NCBI GenBank assembly: GCA_050847315.1
Contig: CP193791.1
Direction: 5' to 3' (one strand)
Length of the DNA stretch: 64,000 nucleotides
From: Cedecea sp000277545
GTDB lineage: Bacteria; Pseudomonadota; Gammaproteobacteria; Enterobacterales; Enterobacteriaceae
The position numbers were made by a program, and so were the translations under genes. The notes under the pieces are model-generated. The model had not been told where the DNA came from. It saw only the letters and a list, made by a program, of their open reading frames with translations, and made no database searches. Numbering within the stretch: position 1 is the first letter of the stretch; the number at the start of each line of letters is the position of its first letter. Below, in pieces: positions 52,926-62,646 of this stretch.

Positions 52926-54200
52926 GTGGCAAAAAATATTCAAGCCATTCGCGGCATGAACGATTACCTGCCGGGCGAAACCGCCATCTGGCAGCGTATT
53001 GAAGGCATTCTTAAGCAGGTGCTCGCGAGCTACGGTTACAGCGAAATCCGTTTGCCGATTGTAGAGCAGACCCCGTTATTCAAACGCGCTATCGGTGAAG
53101 TCACCGACGTGGTTGAAAAAGAGATGTATACCTTTGAGGATCGCAACGGCGACAGCCTGACCCTGCGTCCTGAGGGCACCGCGGGCTGCGTGCGTGCCGG
53201 TATCGAACATGGTCTTCTGTACAATCAGGAACAGCGTTTGTGGTACATCGGGCCGATGTTCCGCCACGAACGTCCTCAGAAAGGGCGTTACCGCCAGTTT
53301 AATCAGCTGGGTGTGGAAGTGTTTGGCCTGAACGGTCCGGATATCGACGCCGAGCTTATCATGCTGACCGCTCGCTGGTGGCGCGCGCTGGGTATTGACC
53401 AGCACGTTAGCCTGGAGCTGAACTCCATCGGTTCTCTGGAAGCGCGCGCTAACTACCGTGATGCGCTGGTTGCTTTCCTGGAACAGCATAAAGAGAAGCT
53501 GGACGAAGACTGCAAACGCCGCATGTACAGCAACCCGCTGCGCGTGCTGGACTCCAAAAATCAGGACGTTCAGGCTCTGCTGAACGACGCGCCTCAGCTG
53601 GGCGATTACCTGGATGAAGAGTCCCGCGAGCATTTCGCCGGTCTGTGCCAGTTCCTGGATGCGGCAGGCATTGCTTACACCGTTAACCAGCGTCTGGTTC
53701 GCGGCCTGGATTACTACAACCGCACCGTGTTTGAGTGGGTGACCAATAGCCTGGGCTCTCAGGGTACCGTGTGTGCCGGTGGCCGCTACGATGGTCTGGT
53801 GGAGCAGCTTGGCGGGCGCGCGGCGCCAGCGGTTGGCTTTGCCATGGGCCTCGAACGCCTTGTTTTACTGGTTCAGGCGATTAATCCTGAATTTAAAGCA
53901 GAATCCGTTGTCGATATGTACCTGATATCTTCAGGTCAGGGAACGCAGGGCGCGGCAATGCTGCTGGCTGAAAAGCTACGTGACCAGGTGCCGGCCCTGA
54001 AATTGATGACTAACTACGGCGGCGGTAACTTCAAGAAGCAGTTCGTTCGTGCCGACAAGTGGGGCGCTCGCGTTGCACTGGTGCTGGGCGAAGATGAAGT
54101 CGCTAAAGGCGAAGTCGTGGTTAAGGATTTACGCACAGGTGAGCAACAAAACGTCGCGCAAGCCGACGCTGCCGCCCATCTGCAGGCGTTACTGGGTTAA
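52926..54200 (+). CDS. hisS: Histidyl-tRNA synthetase
   Basis: 424-residue class II synthetase. Motif 2 region FRHERPQKGRYRQF, histidine-specific LVRGLDYYNRTVFEW, motif 3 AVGFAMGLERL. The start is GTG at 52926 giving VAKNIQAIRGMNDY, as in E. coli, where the gene also starts with GTG; an upstream in-frame ATG (52902) overlaps the -10-like TATATAAAG. Confidence 0.97.
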   Translation: MAKNIQAIRGMNDYLPGETAIWQRIEGILKQVLASYGYSEIRLPIVEQTPLFKRAIGEVTDVVEKEMYTFEDRNGDSLTLRPEGTAGCVRAGIEHGLLYNQEQRLWYIGPMFRHERPQKGRYRQFNQLGVEVFGLNGPDIDAELIMLTARWWRALGIDQHVSLELNSIGSLEARANYRDALVAFLEQHKEKLDEDCKRRMYSNPLRVLDSKNQDVQALLNDAPQLGDYLDEESREHFAGLCQFLDAAGIAYTVNQRLVRGLDYYNRTVFEWVTNSLGSQGTVCAGGRYDGLVEQLGGRAAPAVGFAMGLERLVLLVQAINPEFKAESVVDMYLISSGQGTQGAAMLLAEKLRDQVPALKLMTNYGGGNFKKQFVRADKWGARVALVLGEDEVAKGEVVVKDLRTGEQQNVAQADAAAHLQALLG

Positions 54201-54235
54201 TTACCCGGTGATTATTCGTTAAGGAGAAGGACTGC

Positions 54236-54856
54236 GTGGAAGTTTACGAGAACGAAAACGATCAGATGGAAGCGGTTAAACGCTTCTTTGCGGAAAACGG
54301 CAAAGCGCTGGTAGTCGGGGTTGTGCTGGGTATCGGCGCTCTGGTGGGCTGGCGTTACTGGAACGGCCACCAGGACGACTCCATGCGTGAAGCCTCCCTG
54401 GCTTACCAGAATGTGACCAGCGCGGTGAAAGCAGACCAGCCGCAAACGCTGGAAGCGGTCGAGAAATTTGCCGCTGACAACAAAAACACCTACGGCGCGC
54501 TGGCGGCGTTAGAGCTGGCGCAGCAGTTCGTGGATAAAAACGAGCTGGATAAAGCGGCAACGCAGCTGCAAAACGGCCTTAGCAGCACCAAAGATGCGAA
54601 CATGCAGGCGCTGATCAATCTGCGTCTGGCTCGCATTCAGATTCAGCAGAAACAGGCTGATGCCGCGCTGAAAACCCTGGATAGCGTAAAAGGCGAAGGC
54701 TGGGTAGCGATGGTTGCCGACCTGCGCGGCGAAGCGCTGCTCAGTAAAGGGGATAAGCAGGGCGCTCGTGATGCGTGGAGCAAAGGTTCACAGACCAATG
54801 CTTCTCCGGCCCTGCGTGAAATGATGCAGATGAAAATCAATAATTTGTCCAGCTAA
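54236..54856 (+). CDS. yfgM: YfgM, ancillary SecYEG translocon subunit
   Basis: 206 residues, same length as E. coli. GTG start at 54236 after AAGGAGAAGG, giving EVYENENDQMEAVKRFF. One membrane helix (about 24-42) and a periplasmic TPR-like domain (LRLARIQIQQKQADAALKTL). Interacts with PpiD and SecYEG and modulates the Rcs response. 10 bp before bamB, conserved pair. Confidence 0.95.
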   Translation: MEVYENENDQMEAVKRFFAENGKALVVGVVLGIGALVGWRYWNGHQDDSMREASLAYQNVTSAVKADQPQTLEAVEKFAADNKNTYGALAALELAQQFVDKNELDKAATQLQNGLSSTKDANMQALINLRLARIQIQQKQADAALKTLDSVKGEGWVAMVADLRGEALLSKGDKQGARDAWSKGSQTNASPALREMMQMKINNLSS

Positions 54857-54866
54857 GAGGGACCCG

Positions 54867-56048
54867 ATGCAATTGCGTAAACTATTTGTGCCTGGGCTGC
54901 TCTCCTTGACGCTGCTCAGCGGCTGCTCCCTGTTCAGCGGCGAAGAAGATGTGGTTAAAATGTCCCCGCTGCCAACGGTGGAAAATCAGTTCACTCCGGC
55001 AAAAGCGTGGAGCACGTCCGTGGGTGATGGAATCGGTGATTTCTACTCTAACCTGCATCCGGCGTGGCAGGGCAGCACCATTTATGCTGCTGACCGTCGC
55101 GGTACCGTGAAAGCGCTGAATGCGGATGACGGCAAAGAAGAGTGGAAGGTCGATCTCTCTGAGAAAACCGGCTTCTTCTCCAGCAATATTCCTGCTCTGC
55201 TGTCCGGCGGCCTGACCGTTGACGGCGGCCACGTTTATGTTGGCACCGAAAAAGCGAAAGTCTTTGCCCTGAACACCTCCGACGGCAGCATCGCCTGGCA
55301 GGCAAAAGTGGCTGGCGAAGCGCTGTCTCGCCCGGTTGTGAGCGACGGCGTGGTGCTGATTCATACCAGCAACGGTATGCTGCAGGCGCTGAACGAAGCT
55401 GACGGCGCGGTAAAATGGAGCGTTAACCTCGATATGCCTGCGCTGTCCCTGCGCGGTGAATCGGCTCCGGCCACCGCCTTTGGTGCCGCTATTGTCGGCG
55501 GAGATAACGGCCGCGTAAGCGCCGTGCTGATGCAGCAGGGCCAGCTTATCTGGCAGCAGCGTATCTCCCAGGCGACTGGCGCGACAGAAATTGACCGCCT
55601 GAGCGACGTGGATACTACGCCGGTTATCGTGAATGGCGTGGTTTATGCTCTGGCTTACAACGGCAACCTGACGGCGCTGGATCTACGTTCCGGCCAGATC
55701 ATGTGGAAACGTGAGATGGGCTCGGTGAACGACTTCATCGTGGACGGGAACCGCATTTACCTGGTGGATCAGAATGACCGCGTTGTTGCGCTGAACGTAG
55801 ACGGCGGCGTAACGCTGTGGACGCAAAGCGATCTGCTGCACCGCAACCTGACCGCGCCAGTGCTGTACAATGGCTACCTGGTCGTTGGCGACAGCGAAGG
55901 CTACATGCACTGGATCAACAACGATGATGGGCGCTTTGTTGCCCAGCAGAAAGTGGACAGCTCCGGCTTCCAGACGACGCCAGTGGTTGCCAGCGACAAA
56001 CTGCTTATCCAGGCAAAAGACGGCACGCTGTACGCCATCAAACGCTAA
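54867..56048 (+). CDS. bamB: Outer-membrane assembly lipoprotein BamB
   Basis: 393 residues. Lipobox LLSGC (Cys 20) and an eight-bladed beta-propeller with PQQ-type repeats, for example ALNADDGKEEWKVDL, ALNTSDGSIAWQAKV, ALDLRSGQIMWKREMG. Part of the Bam complex with BamA that inserts outer-membrane beta-barrels. Ends in a strong terminator. Confidence 0.97.
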   Translation: MQLRKLFVPGLLSLTLLSGCSLFSGEEDVVKMSPLPTVENQFTPAKAWSTSVGDGIGDFYSNLHPAWQGSTIYAADRRGTVKALNADDGKEEWKVDLSEKTGFFSSNIPALLSGGLTVDGGHVYVGTEKAKVFALNTSDGSIAWQAKVAGEALSRPVVSDGVVLIHTSNGMLQALNEADGAVKWSVNLDMPALSLRGESAPATAFGAAIVGGDNGRVSAVLMQQGQLIWQQRISQATGATEIDRLSDVDTTPVIVNGVVYALAYNGNLTALDLRSGQIMWKREMGSVNDFIVDGNRIYLVDQNDRVVALNVDGGVTLWTQSDLLHRNLTAPVLYNGYLVVGDSEGYMHWINNDDGRFVAQQKVDSSGFQTTPVVASDKLLIQAKDGTLYAIKR

Positions 56049-56073
56049 ACTTGTCGGATAATCGTCACGTTTG

Positions 56074-56104
56074 AAACGGTTCCCGTAGTTCGGGAGCCGT
56101 TTTG
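56074..56104 (+). terminator. Intrinsic terminator of bamB
   Basis: Twelve-bp stem (56074-56085 with 56091-56102) including one G-T pair, 5-base loop, T-run. Confidence 0.88.
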
Positions 56105-56171
56105 GCTTTTTAAAAACAGCCGAAAATTGACGCTGTTTTATTAATAAATTTTGAGTAATGAGGCTTTTATA

Positions 56172-57677
56172 ATGGTACCTGTGGTCGCGCTTGTTGGGCG
56201 CCCTAACGTCGGTAAATCGACCCTGTTTAACCGCTTAACGCGTACCCGCGATGCGCTGGTTGCGGATTTTCCGGGGCTGACTCGCGATCGCAAGTACGGT
56301 CGTGCGGAAGTCGAAGGCCGCGAGTTTATCTGTATTGATACCGGCGGTATCGATGGCACGGAAGACGGTGTGGAAACGCGTATGGCCGAGCAGTCGCTGC
56401 TGGCGATTGAAGAGGCGGATGTTGTGCTGTTCATGGTGGATGCACGTGCGGGCCTGATGCCTGCCGATGAAGCTATCGCTCAGCACCTGCGCTCCCGCCA
56501 GAAGCCAACTTTCCTGGTAGCGAACAAGACCGACGGTCTTGACCCGGACCAGGCGGTGATTGACTTCTACTCTCTGGGCCTCGGCGAAATCCACCCGATT
56601 GCGGCTTCCCATGGCCGCGGTGTGACCAGCCTGCTGGAACACGTTCTGGTGCCGTGGATGGACGATATCGACCCGCGCGAACAGCCGGCAGAGATGGACG
56701 AAGACGAAGCCTACTGGGCCGCGTTTAACGCCAAAAACGGCATTGTGTCCGATGACGAAGAGTTTGAGGAAGAAGAGGAGGAAGAAGCCTTCAATCCTCA
56801 GGATCTGCCTATCAAGCTCGCTATCGTTGGCCGTCCTAACGTAGGTAAGTCTACGCTAACTAACCGTATCCTCGGCGAAGAACGCGTTGTCGTTTATGAC
56901 ATGCCGGGCACCACCCGCGACAGCATCTATATTCCGATGGAGCGTGATGAGCGTGAATTCGTGCTGATTGATACTGCGGGCGTGCGTAAGCGCGGGAAAA
57001 TTACTGACACGGTAGAAAAATTCTCGGTAATCAAAACTCTGCAAGCGATCGAAGATGCGAACGTTGTGCTGCTGGTTATTGACGCCCGCGAAGGCATTTC
57101 CGATCAGGATCTCTCGCTGCTGGGCTTCATCCTGAATAGTGGGCGCTCACTGGTTATCGTGGTCAACAAGTGGGATGGCCTGAGCAACGAAGTTCGCGAG
57201 CAGGTGAAAGAGACACTGGACTACCGTCTGGGCTTTATCGACTTCGCCCGCGTGCACTTCATCTCCGCTCTGCACGGCAGCGGCGTAGGTAACCTGTTCG
57301 AATCCGTGCGTGAAGCCTACGACAGCTCCACGCGTCGCGTAAGCACCGCGCTGCTGACCCGCATCATGAACATGGCGGCGGAAGACCATCAGCCACCGCT
57401 GGTGCGTGGTCGTCGCGTTAAGCTGAAATACGCGCACGCCGGTGGCTATAACCCGCCAATCGTGGTGATTCACGGTAACCAGGTAAAAGACCTGCCGGAC
57501 TCCTACAAGCGTTATCTGATGAACTACTTCCGCAAATCGCTGGACGTGATGGGGACGCCAATCCGCATTCAGTTCAAGGAAGGGGAAAACCCGTTCGCCG
57601 GGAAACGTAACACCCTGACGCCGAACCAGATGCGTAAGCGTAAGCGTCTCATCAAGCACATCAAGAAAAGTAAGTAA
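56172..57677 (+). CDS. der: Ribosome-assembly GTPase Der (EngA)
   Basis: 501 residues with two tandem GTPase domains. P-loops GRPNVGKST at 9-17 and again at 220-228, NKTD and NKWD specificity motifs, then a KH-like C-terminal domain (VRGRRVKLKYAHAGGYNPP) and a basic tail. Needed for 50S assembly. The linker between the G domains is very acidic (DDEEFEEEEEEEAF) and accounts for about ten more residues than in E. coli. Start 56172 (MVPVVALVG) chosen over an in-frame TTG at 56151. Confidence 0.97.
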   Translation: MVPVVALVGRPNVGKSTLFNRLTRTRDALVADFPGLTRDRKYGRAEVEGREFICIDTGGIDGTEDGVETRMAEQSLLAIEEADVVLFMVDARAGLMPADEAIAQHLRSRQKPTFLVANKTDGLDPDQAVIDFYSLGLGEIHPIAASHGRGVTSLLEHVLVPWMDDIDPREQPAEMDEDEAYWAAFNAKNGIVSDDEEFEEEEEEEAFNPQDLPIKLAIVGRPNVGKSTLTNRILGEERVVVYDMPGTTRDSIYIPMERDEREFVLIDTAGVRKRGKITDTVEKFSVIKTLQAIEDANVVLLVIDAREGISDQDLSLLGFILNSGRSLVIVVNKWDGLSNEVREQVKETLDYRLGFIDFARVHFISALHGSGVGNLFESVREAYDSSTRRVSTALLTRIMNMAAEDHQPPLVRGRRVKLKYAHAGGYNPPIVVIHGNQVKDLPDSYKRYLMNYFRKSLDVMGTPIRIQFKEGENPFAGKRNTLTPNQMRKRKRLIKHIKKSK

Positions 57678-57724
57678 TTCGGACGGGAGCATTAAGCTCC
57701 CGTTTTACTATATGGAGATACCAC

Positions 57725-57946
57725 ATGGAACTGAATTGCCCGGCGTGTAAAAGCGAACTGAAACAAACGGACGATGGGGCACACTGCGATGCCTGCGGGA
57801 AGGACTTCCGCCTCGAAGCGCTTTGCCCGGACTGCCATAAGCCGCTGCAGGTGTTGAAAGCGTGTGGCGCGGTGGATTATTTCTGCCAGAACGGTCATGG
57901 GCTGATTTCTAAAAAGCGCGTGGAATTTATTCCCGCCGCGCTCTGA
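57725..57946 (+). CDS. yfgJ: Zinc-ribbon protein YfgJ
   Basis: 73 residues with two CxxC zinc knuckles: NCPACKSEL/HCDACGKDF and LCPDCHKPL plus the C-terminal YFCQNGHGLISKKRVEF. The last part matches E. coli YfgJ almost exactly. Function unknown; a rubredoxin-like nucleic-acid or protein-binding role is possible. 47 bp after der and convergent with xseA. Confidence 0.92.
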   Translation: MELNCPACKSELKQTDDGAHCDACGKDFRLEALCPDCHKPLQVLKACGAVDYFCQNGHGLISKKRVEFIPAAL

Positions 57947-57951
57947 GTGGC

Positions 57952-59337
57952 CTATTCATTTTTCGCCGCGGGCTTGCGCTTCCGCGGTGCTTTCACCGGT
58001 TTAATGCCCGTTACCTGACTCTCGACCCAGCCATCATCCAGACGCGTGGTTAGCGTGTCCCCAGACTTCACCTGTTTGGTTTTCTTCAGCACTTTGCCGT
58101 CTTCGGCGGTGGTCACGCTGTAGCCGCGCGCGAGCGTCGCCAGCGGGCTGACGGCTTCCAGCTGGGCGAGCGCGGTGCCAAAGCGTTGTTTCGTCTGGCT
58201 AAGCTGAGCGCTTACTAACTGCGACAGGCGGTATTCCAGCTGCTGTAAGCGAGACTGGGCGCGGTGAATGCGGGGCTGAGGCTGCTGCTGGTTCAGGCGC
58301 TGGCTAAGGCGCAGCTGCTGCTGACTAGCCCGGCGCATTTTGCCGTCCATTGCCACGGTCAGACGCTGGCGCAGGCGCTCGAGTGTGGTTTGCTGGCGGG
58401 CTAAACGTAGCTGAGGATGCTGCTGCTGCAGGCGGTGGTGTAGCTGGGTAAACCGCCGTGAGCGCTGGGCGAGGTAATAGTCCAGCGCCATTTCCATACG
58501 CTGCTGCTGGGACTGGATTTGGCGCAGTAACTCCGTCTGATTACGGCTGACGATTTCTGCTGCGGCGGACGGCGTCGGCGCACGTAAATCAGCGACAAAA
58601 TCGGCGATCGTGACGTCAGTTTCATGCCCTACGGCACTAACAACGGGGATCTTGCTTGCGAAAATTGCCCGCGCAACACGCTCATCGTTAAAGCTCCACA
58701 GGTCTTCCAGCGAGCCGCCGCCGCGCCCGACAATCAGCACGTCACATTCGTTGCGCAGGTTGGCTAATTCAATGGCGCGCACAATCTGCAGCGGGGCGTC
58801 TGCGCCCTGAACGGCGGTCGGATAGATGATGACCGGCAGCGACGGATCGCGGCGCTGTAATACATGCAGCACGTCATGCAGGGCCGCACCGGTTTTAGAG
58901 GTAATCACGCCGACCTGGCGAGCCGGAGCGGGCAGGGGCTGCTTGTGCAACGGGTCGAAAAGCCCTTCGGCGCTCAGCTTCTGTTTCAACTGCTCGTACT
59001 GCTGCTGCAACAGCCCTTCACCTGCGGGCTGCATGCTTTCGACAATGATCTGGTAGTCGCCGCGCGGTTCGTAAAGCGTGATGTTAGCGCGCACTAACAC
59101 CTGCTGGCCGTGCTGCGGGCGGAAGGTCACGCGGCGGTTGCTGTTGCGGAACATCGCGCAGCGCACCTGGGCGGTATCGTCCTTTAGCGTGAAGTACCAG
59201 TGGCCCGATGAAGGCTGGCTGAAGTTAGATATTTCACCGCTGATCCAGACCTGCCCCATTTCCTGCTCAAGCAGCAAACGCACCGTCTGATTCAGGCGAG
59301 AAACGGTATAAATTGAGGGAGAATTTTGTGTCGACAT
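57952..59337 (-). CDS. xseA: Exodeoxyribonuclease VII large subunit
   Basis: 461 residues. N-terminal OB fold (VWISGEISNFSQPSSGHWYF), catalytic core with GRGGGSLEDLWSFN and SAVGHETDVTIAD, then a long Gln/Arg-rich coiled coil that binds XseB subunits and a basic tail (KAPRKRKPAAKNE). Degrades single-stranded DNA. Divergent from guaB. Confidence 0.97.
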   Translation of the reverse strand: MSTQNSPSIYTVSRLNQTVRLLLEQEMGQVWISGEISNFSQPSSGHWYFTLKDDTAQVRCAMFRNSNRRVTFRPQHGQQVLVRANITLYEPRGDYQIIVESMQPAGEGLLQQQYEQLKQKLSAEGLFDPLHKQPLPAPARQVGVITSKTGAALHDVLHVLQRRDPSLPVIIYPTAVQGADAPLQIVRAIELANLRNECDVLIVGRGGGSLEDLWSFNDERVARAIFASKIPVVSAVGHETDVTIADFVADLRAPTPSAAAEIVSRNQTELLRQIQSQQQRMEMALDYYLAQRSRRFTQLHHRLQQQHPQLRLARQQTTLERLRQRLTVAMDGKMRRASQQQLRLSQRLNQQQPQPRIHRAQSRLQQLEYRLSQLVSAQLSQTKQRFGTALAQLEAVSPLATLARGYSVTTAEDGKVLKKTKQVKSGDTLTTRLDDGWVESQVTGIKPVKAPRKRKPAAKNE

Positions 59338-59426
59338 GTGAGCTGGATCAAATTCTAAATCAGCAGGTTATTAGGTCGATAGTACCTTCCGTTTCGCTAT
59401 TAGCAAGGAGTTTTGCGAAAAAAGTG

Positions 59427-59455
59427 TGGATGCAATCGCTTACGCTCTGTATAAT
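59427..59455 (+). promoter_or_regulatory. guaBA promoter
   Basis: A perfect -10 TATAAT (59450-59455) lies about 53 bp before the guaB start; with a 17-bp spacer the -35 would be TGGATG (59427-59432). The PurR-type operator fills the spacer. Confidence 0.7.
59430..59445 (+). promoter_or_regulatory. PurR operator of guaBA
   Basis: ATGCAATCGCTTACGC aligns with the PurR palindrome (ACGCAAACGTTTGCGT type) and with the E. coli guaB operator. It lies between -35 and -10, so the repressor would block polymerase. Confidence 0.78.
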
Positions 59456-59507
59456 GCCGCGGCAATATTTTATCTGTTCTCATTCACCCCCAGGTTGAGA
59501 TATTGCC

Positions 59508-60974
59508 ATGCTACGTATCGCTAAAGAAGCACTGACGTTTGACGACGTTCTCCTCGTTCCCGCTCATTCCACCGTTCTGCCGAACACGGCCGACCTCAGC
59601 ACTCAGCTGACCAAAACTATTCGTCTGAATATCCCTATGCTGTCCGCAGCGATGGATACCGTGACGGAAGCGCGTCTGGCTATCGCTCTGGCGCAGGAAG
59701 GTGGCCTTGGTTTCATTCACAAAAACATGTCCATTGAGCGCCAGGCTGAAGAAGTTAAGCGCGTGAAGAAACACGAAAGTGGCGTGGTTACTGACCCGCA
59801 AACCGTGCTGCCAACCACCACCCTGCGTGAAGTGAAAGAATTAACCGAGCGTAACGGCTTTGCCGGCTACCCGGTCGTCACCGAAGACAACGAGCTGGTG
59901 GGTATCATCACCGGTCGTGACGTGCGCTTTGTGACCGACCTGACCCAGCCAGTTAGCGTGTACATGACCCCGAAAGAGCGTCTGGTTACCGTGAAAGAAG
60001 GCGAAGCGCGTGACGTCGTGCTGTCTAAAATGCACGAAAAACGCGTTGAGAAAGCGCTGGTTGTAGACGCGGGCTTCCACCTGCGCGGCATGATCACCGT
60101 AAAAGACTTCCAGAAAGCAGAGCGTAAACCTAACGCCTGTAAAGATGAGCAGGGCCGTCTGCGCGTTGGGGCTGCGGTTGGCGCAGGCGCAGGCAACGAA
60201 GAGCGCGTTGACGCGCTGGTCGCTGCTGGCGTTGATATTCTGCTGATTGACTCCTCTCACGGCCACTCCGAAGGCGTTCTGCAACGTATTCGTGAAACCC
60301 GTGCTAAATATCCTGACCTGCAAATCATCGGCGGTAACGTAGCAACCGCCGCTGGCGCGCGCGCCCTGGCCGAAGCTGGCTGCAGCGCGGTGAAGGTTGG
60401 GATCGGTCCTGGCTCCATCTGTACTACTCGTATTGTTACCGGCGTAGGTGTACCGCAGATCACCGCCGTGGCTGACGCAGTTGAAGCGCTGGAAGGCACC
60501 GGTATTCCGGTTATCGCTGACGGCGGTATCCGCTTCTCCGGCGACATCGCGAAAGCCATCGCCGCAGGCGCAGCAGCTGTTATGGTTGGCGGTATGCTGG
60601 CAGGTACCGAAGAGTCTCCGGGCGAAATCGAACTGTACCAGGGCCGTGCGTTCAAATCTTACCGCGGCATGGGTTCTCTGGGCGCGATGTCCAAAGGCTC
60701 TTCTGACCGTTACTTCCAGACCGACAACGCTGCAGACAAACTGGTGCCGGAAGGTATCGAAGGTCGCGTAGCGTACAAAGGCCGTCTGAAAGAGATCGTT
60801 CATCAGCAGATGGGCGGCCTGCGTTCCTGCATGGGCCTGACCGGCTGTGGTACTATCGACTTGCTGCGCACCAAAGCAGAATTCGTACGTATCAGCGGCG
60901 CGGGCATCCAGGAAAGCCACGTTCACGACGTGACGATCACCAAAGAGTCCCCGAACTACCGTATGGGTTCTTAA
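59508..60974 (+). CDS. guaB: Inosine-5'-monophosphate dehydrogenase
   Basis: 488 residues. Oxidises IMP to XMP with NAD. TIM barrel with the catalytic-Cys loop GIGPGSICTTRIVTG, flap segment containing GSSDRYFQ, and two CBS domains (about 95-200: ELVGIITGRDVRF, VDAGFHLRGMITVKD) that sense nucleotides. Preceded by a PurR-controlled promoter; first gene of guaBA. Confidence 0.98.
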   Translation: MLRIAKEALTFDDVLLVPAHSTVLPNTADLSTQLTKTIRLNIPMLSAAMDTVTEARLAIALAQEGGLGFIHKNMSIERQAEEVKRVKKHESGVVTDPQTVLPTTTLREVKELTERNGFAGYPVVTEDNELVGIITGRDVRFVTDLTQPVSVYMTPKERLVTVKEGEARDVVLSKMHEKRVEKALVVDAGFHLRGMITVKDFQKAERKPNACKDEQGRLRVGAAVGAGAGNEERVDALVAAGVDILLIDSSHGHSEGVLQRIRETRAKYPDLQIIGGNVATAAGARALAEAGCSAVKVGIGPGSICTTRIVTGVGVPQITAVADAVEALEGTGIPVIADGGIRFSGDIAKAIAAGAAAVMVGGMLAGTEESPGEIELYQGRAFKSYRGMGSLGAMSKGSSDRYFQTDNAADKLVPEGIEGRVAYKGRLKEIVHQQMGGLRSCMGLTGCGTIDLLRTKAEFVRISGAGIQESHVHDVTITKESPNYRMGS

Positions 60975-60982
60975 TCTTTATG

Positions 60983-61010
60983 CACCCGGCTTTATGCCGG
61001 GTGTTTTTGT
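60983..61010 (+). terminator. Terminator-like hairpin between guaB and guaA
   Basis: Perfect 8-bp stem cacccggc/gccgggtg, 5-base loop, followed by TTTTTGTTTT. In the middle of an operon; may reduce guaA transcription relative to guaB. Confidence 0.75.
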
Positions 61011-61040
61011 TTTGTATCACTTGCCTCGGAATTAACGTCA

Positions 61041-62618
61041 ATGACGGAAAACATTCATAAACATCGCATTCTGATCCTCGACTTCGGCTCTCAGTACACT
61101 CAGCTAGTGGCGCGCCGCGTCCGTGAGTTCGGCGTTTACTGCGAACTGTGGGCCTGGGATGTTACCGAAGCTCAAATTCGTGAGTTCAACCCAAGCGGCA
61201 TCATCCTTTCCGGCGGCCCGGAAAGCACCACCGAAGCAAACAGCCCGCGTGCGCCTGAGTACGTGTTCGAAGCCGGCGTGCCGGTGTTCGGCGTTTGCTA
61301 TGGCATGCAGACCATGGCCATGCAGCTGGGCGGCCACGTTGAAAGCTCTACCGAGCGTGAATTCGGCTACGCGCAGGTTGAAGTGAAAACCGACAGCGCG
61401 CTGGTTCGCGGCATCGAAGACTCCCTGAGCGCAGCCGGCCAGCCGCTGCTGGACGTCTGGATGAGCCACGGCGACAAAGTCACCGCCATCCCGTCTGACT
61501 TCGTGACCGTTGCCAGCACCGAAACCTGTCCGTTCGCCATTATGGCCAACGAAGAAAAACGCTTCTACGGCGTGCAGTTCCACCCGGAAGTGACCCACAC
61601 CCGTCAGGGCCAGCGTCTGCTGGAGCGTTTTGTGCTGGAAATCTGCGGCTGTGAAGCGCTGTGGACCCCGGCAAAAATCATCGAAGATGCTATCGTTCGC
61701 ATCCGCGAGCAGGTGGGTGACGACAAAGTTATCCTCGGCCTGTCCGGCGGCGTTGACTCCTCTGTGACCGCGATGCTGCTGCATCGCGCCATCGGCAAAA
61801 ACCTGACCTGCGTGTTCGTGGACAATGGCCTGCTGCGCCTGAACGAAGCCCAGCAAGTGATGGACATGTTCGGTGACCACTTCGGCCTGAACATCGTTCA
61901 CGTTGAAGGCGAAAACCGCTTCCTGACCGCGCTGGCGGGCGAAAACGACCCGGAAGCCAAGCGTAAGATCATCGGCCGCGTGTTCGTGGAAGTGTTCGAC
62001 GAAGAAGCGCTGAAGCTGGAAGACGTTAAATGGCTGGCGCAGGGCACCATCTACCCTGACGTTATCGAGTCTGCGGCCTCCGCGACCGGGAAAGCACACG
62101 TCATCAAATCTCACCACAACGTGGGCGGCCTGCCGAAAGAGATGAAGATGGGCCTGGTTGAGCCGCTGCGCGAGCTGTTCAAAGACGAAGTGCGTAAGAT
62201 CGGTCTCGAGCTGGGCCTGCCGTACGACATGCTTTACCGCCACCCGTTCCCAGGCCCAGGCCTTGGCGTTCGCGTGCTGGGCGAAGTGAAGAAAGAGTAC
62301 TGCGACCTGCTGCGCCGCGCCGACGCTATCTTCATCGAAGAGCTGCACAAAGCCGACCTGTACAACAAAGTGAGCCAGGCGTTCACCGTGTTCCTGCCGG
62401 TCCGTTCCGTGGGCGTAATGGGCGATGGCCGCAAGTACGACTGGGTTGTTTCCCTGCGTGCGGTAGAAACCATCGACTTCATGACCGCGCACTGGGCGCA
62501 CCTGCCGTATGACTTCCTCGGCCGCGTGTCCAACCGCATCATCAACGAAGTGAACGGCATCTCCCGCGTGGTTTACGATATCTCCGGCAAGCCGCCGGCG
62601 ACGATTGAGTGGGAATAA
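61041..62618 (+). CDS. guaA: GMP synthase (glutamine-hydrolysing)
   Basis: 525 residues. Class I glutaminase domain (Cys in FGVCYGMQTM, His-Glu in QFHPEVTH), ATP pyrophosphatase P-loop LSGGVDSS, and C-terminal dimer domain ending PPATIEWE. Aminates XMP to GMP after GuaB. 66 bp downstream of guaB. Confidence 0.98.
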   Translation: MTENIHKHRILILDFGSQYTQLVARRVREFGVYCELWAWDVTEAQIREFNPSGIILSGGPESTTEANSPRAPEYVFEAGVPVFGVCYGMQTMAMQLGGHVESSTEREFGYAQVEVKTDSALVRGIEDSLSAAGQPLLDVWMSHGDKVTAIPSDFVTVASTETCPFAIMANEEKRFYGVQFHPEVTHTRQGQRLLERFVLEICGCEALWTPAKIIEDAIVRIREQVGDDKVILGLSGGVDSSVTAMLLHRAIGKNLTCVFVDNGLLRLNEAQQVMDMFGDHFGLNIVHVEGENRFLTALAGENDPEAKRKIIGRVFVEVFDEEALKLEDVKWLAQGTIYPDVIESAASATGKAHVIKSHHNVGGLPKEMKMGLVEPLRELFKDEVRKIGLELGLPYDMLYRHPFPGPGLGVRVLGEVKKEYCDLLRRADAIFIEELHKADLYNKVSQAFTVFLPVRSVGVMGDGRKYDWVVSLRAVETIDFMTAHWAHLPYDFLGRVSNRIINEVNGISRVVYDISGKPPATIEWE

Positions 62619-62646
62619 TCACTCTCTTAATTGACTAGATGTGCTG

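Noticed and set aside
59841..60926. 361-codon open frame opposite guaB
   Set aside because: Antisense shadow of a highly conserved gene with no start signal.
61104..62501. 465-codon open frame on the minus strand opposite guaA
   Set aside because: Same type of antisense shadow; guaA is certain and the reverse frame has no family resemblance.
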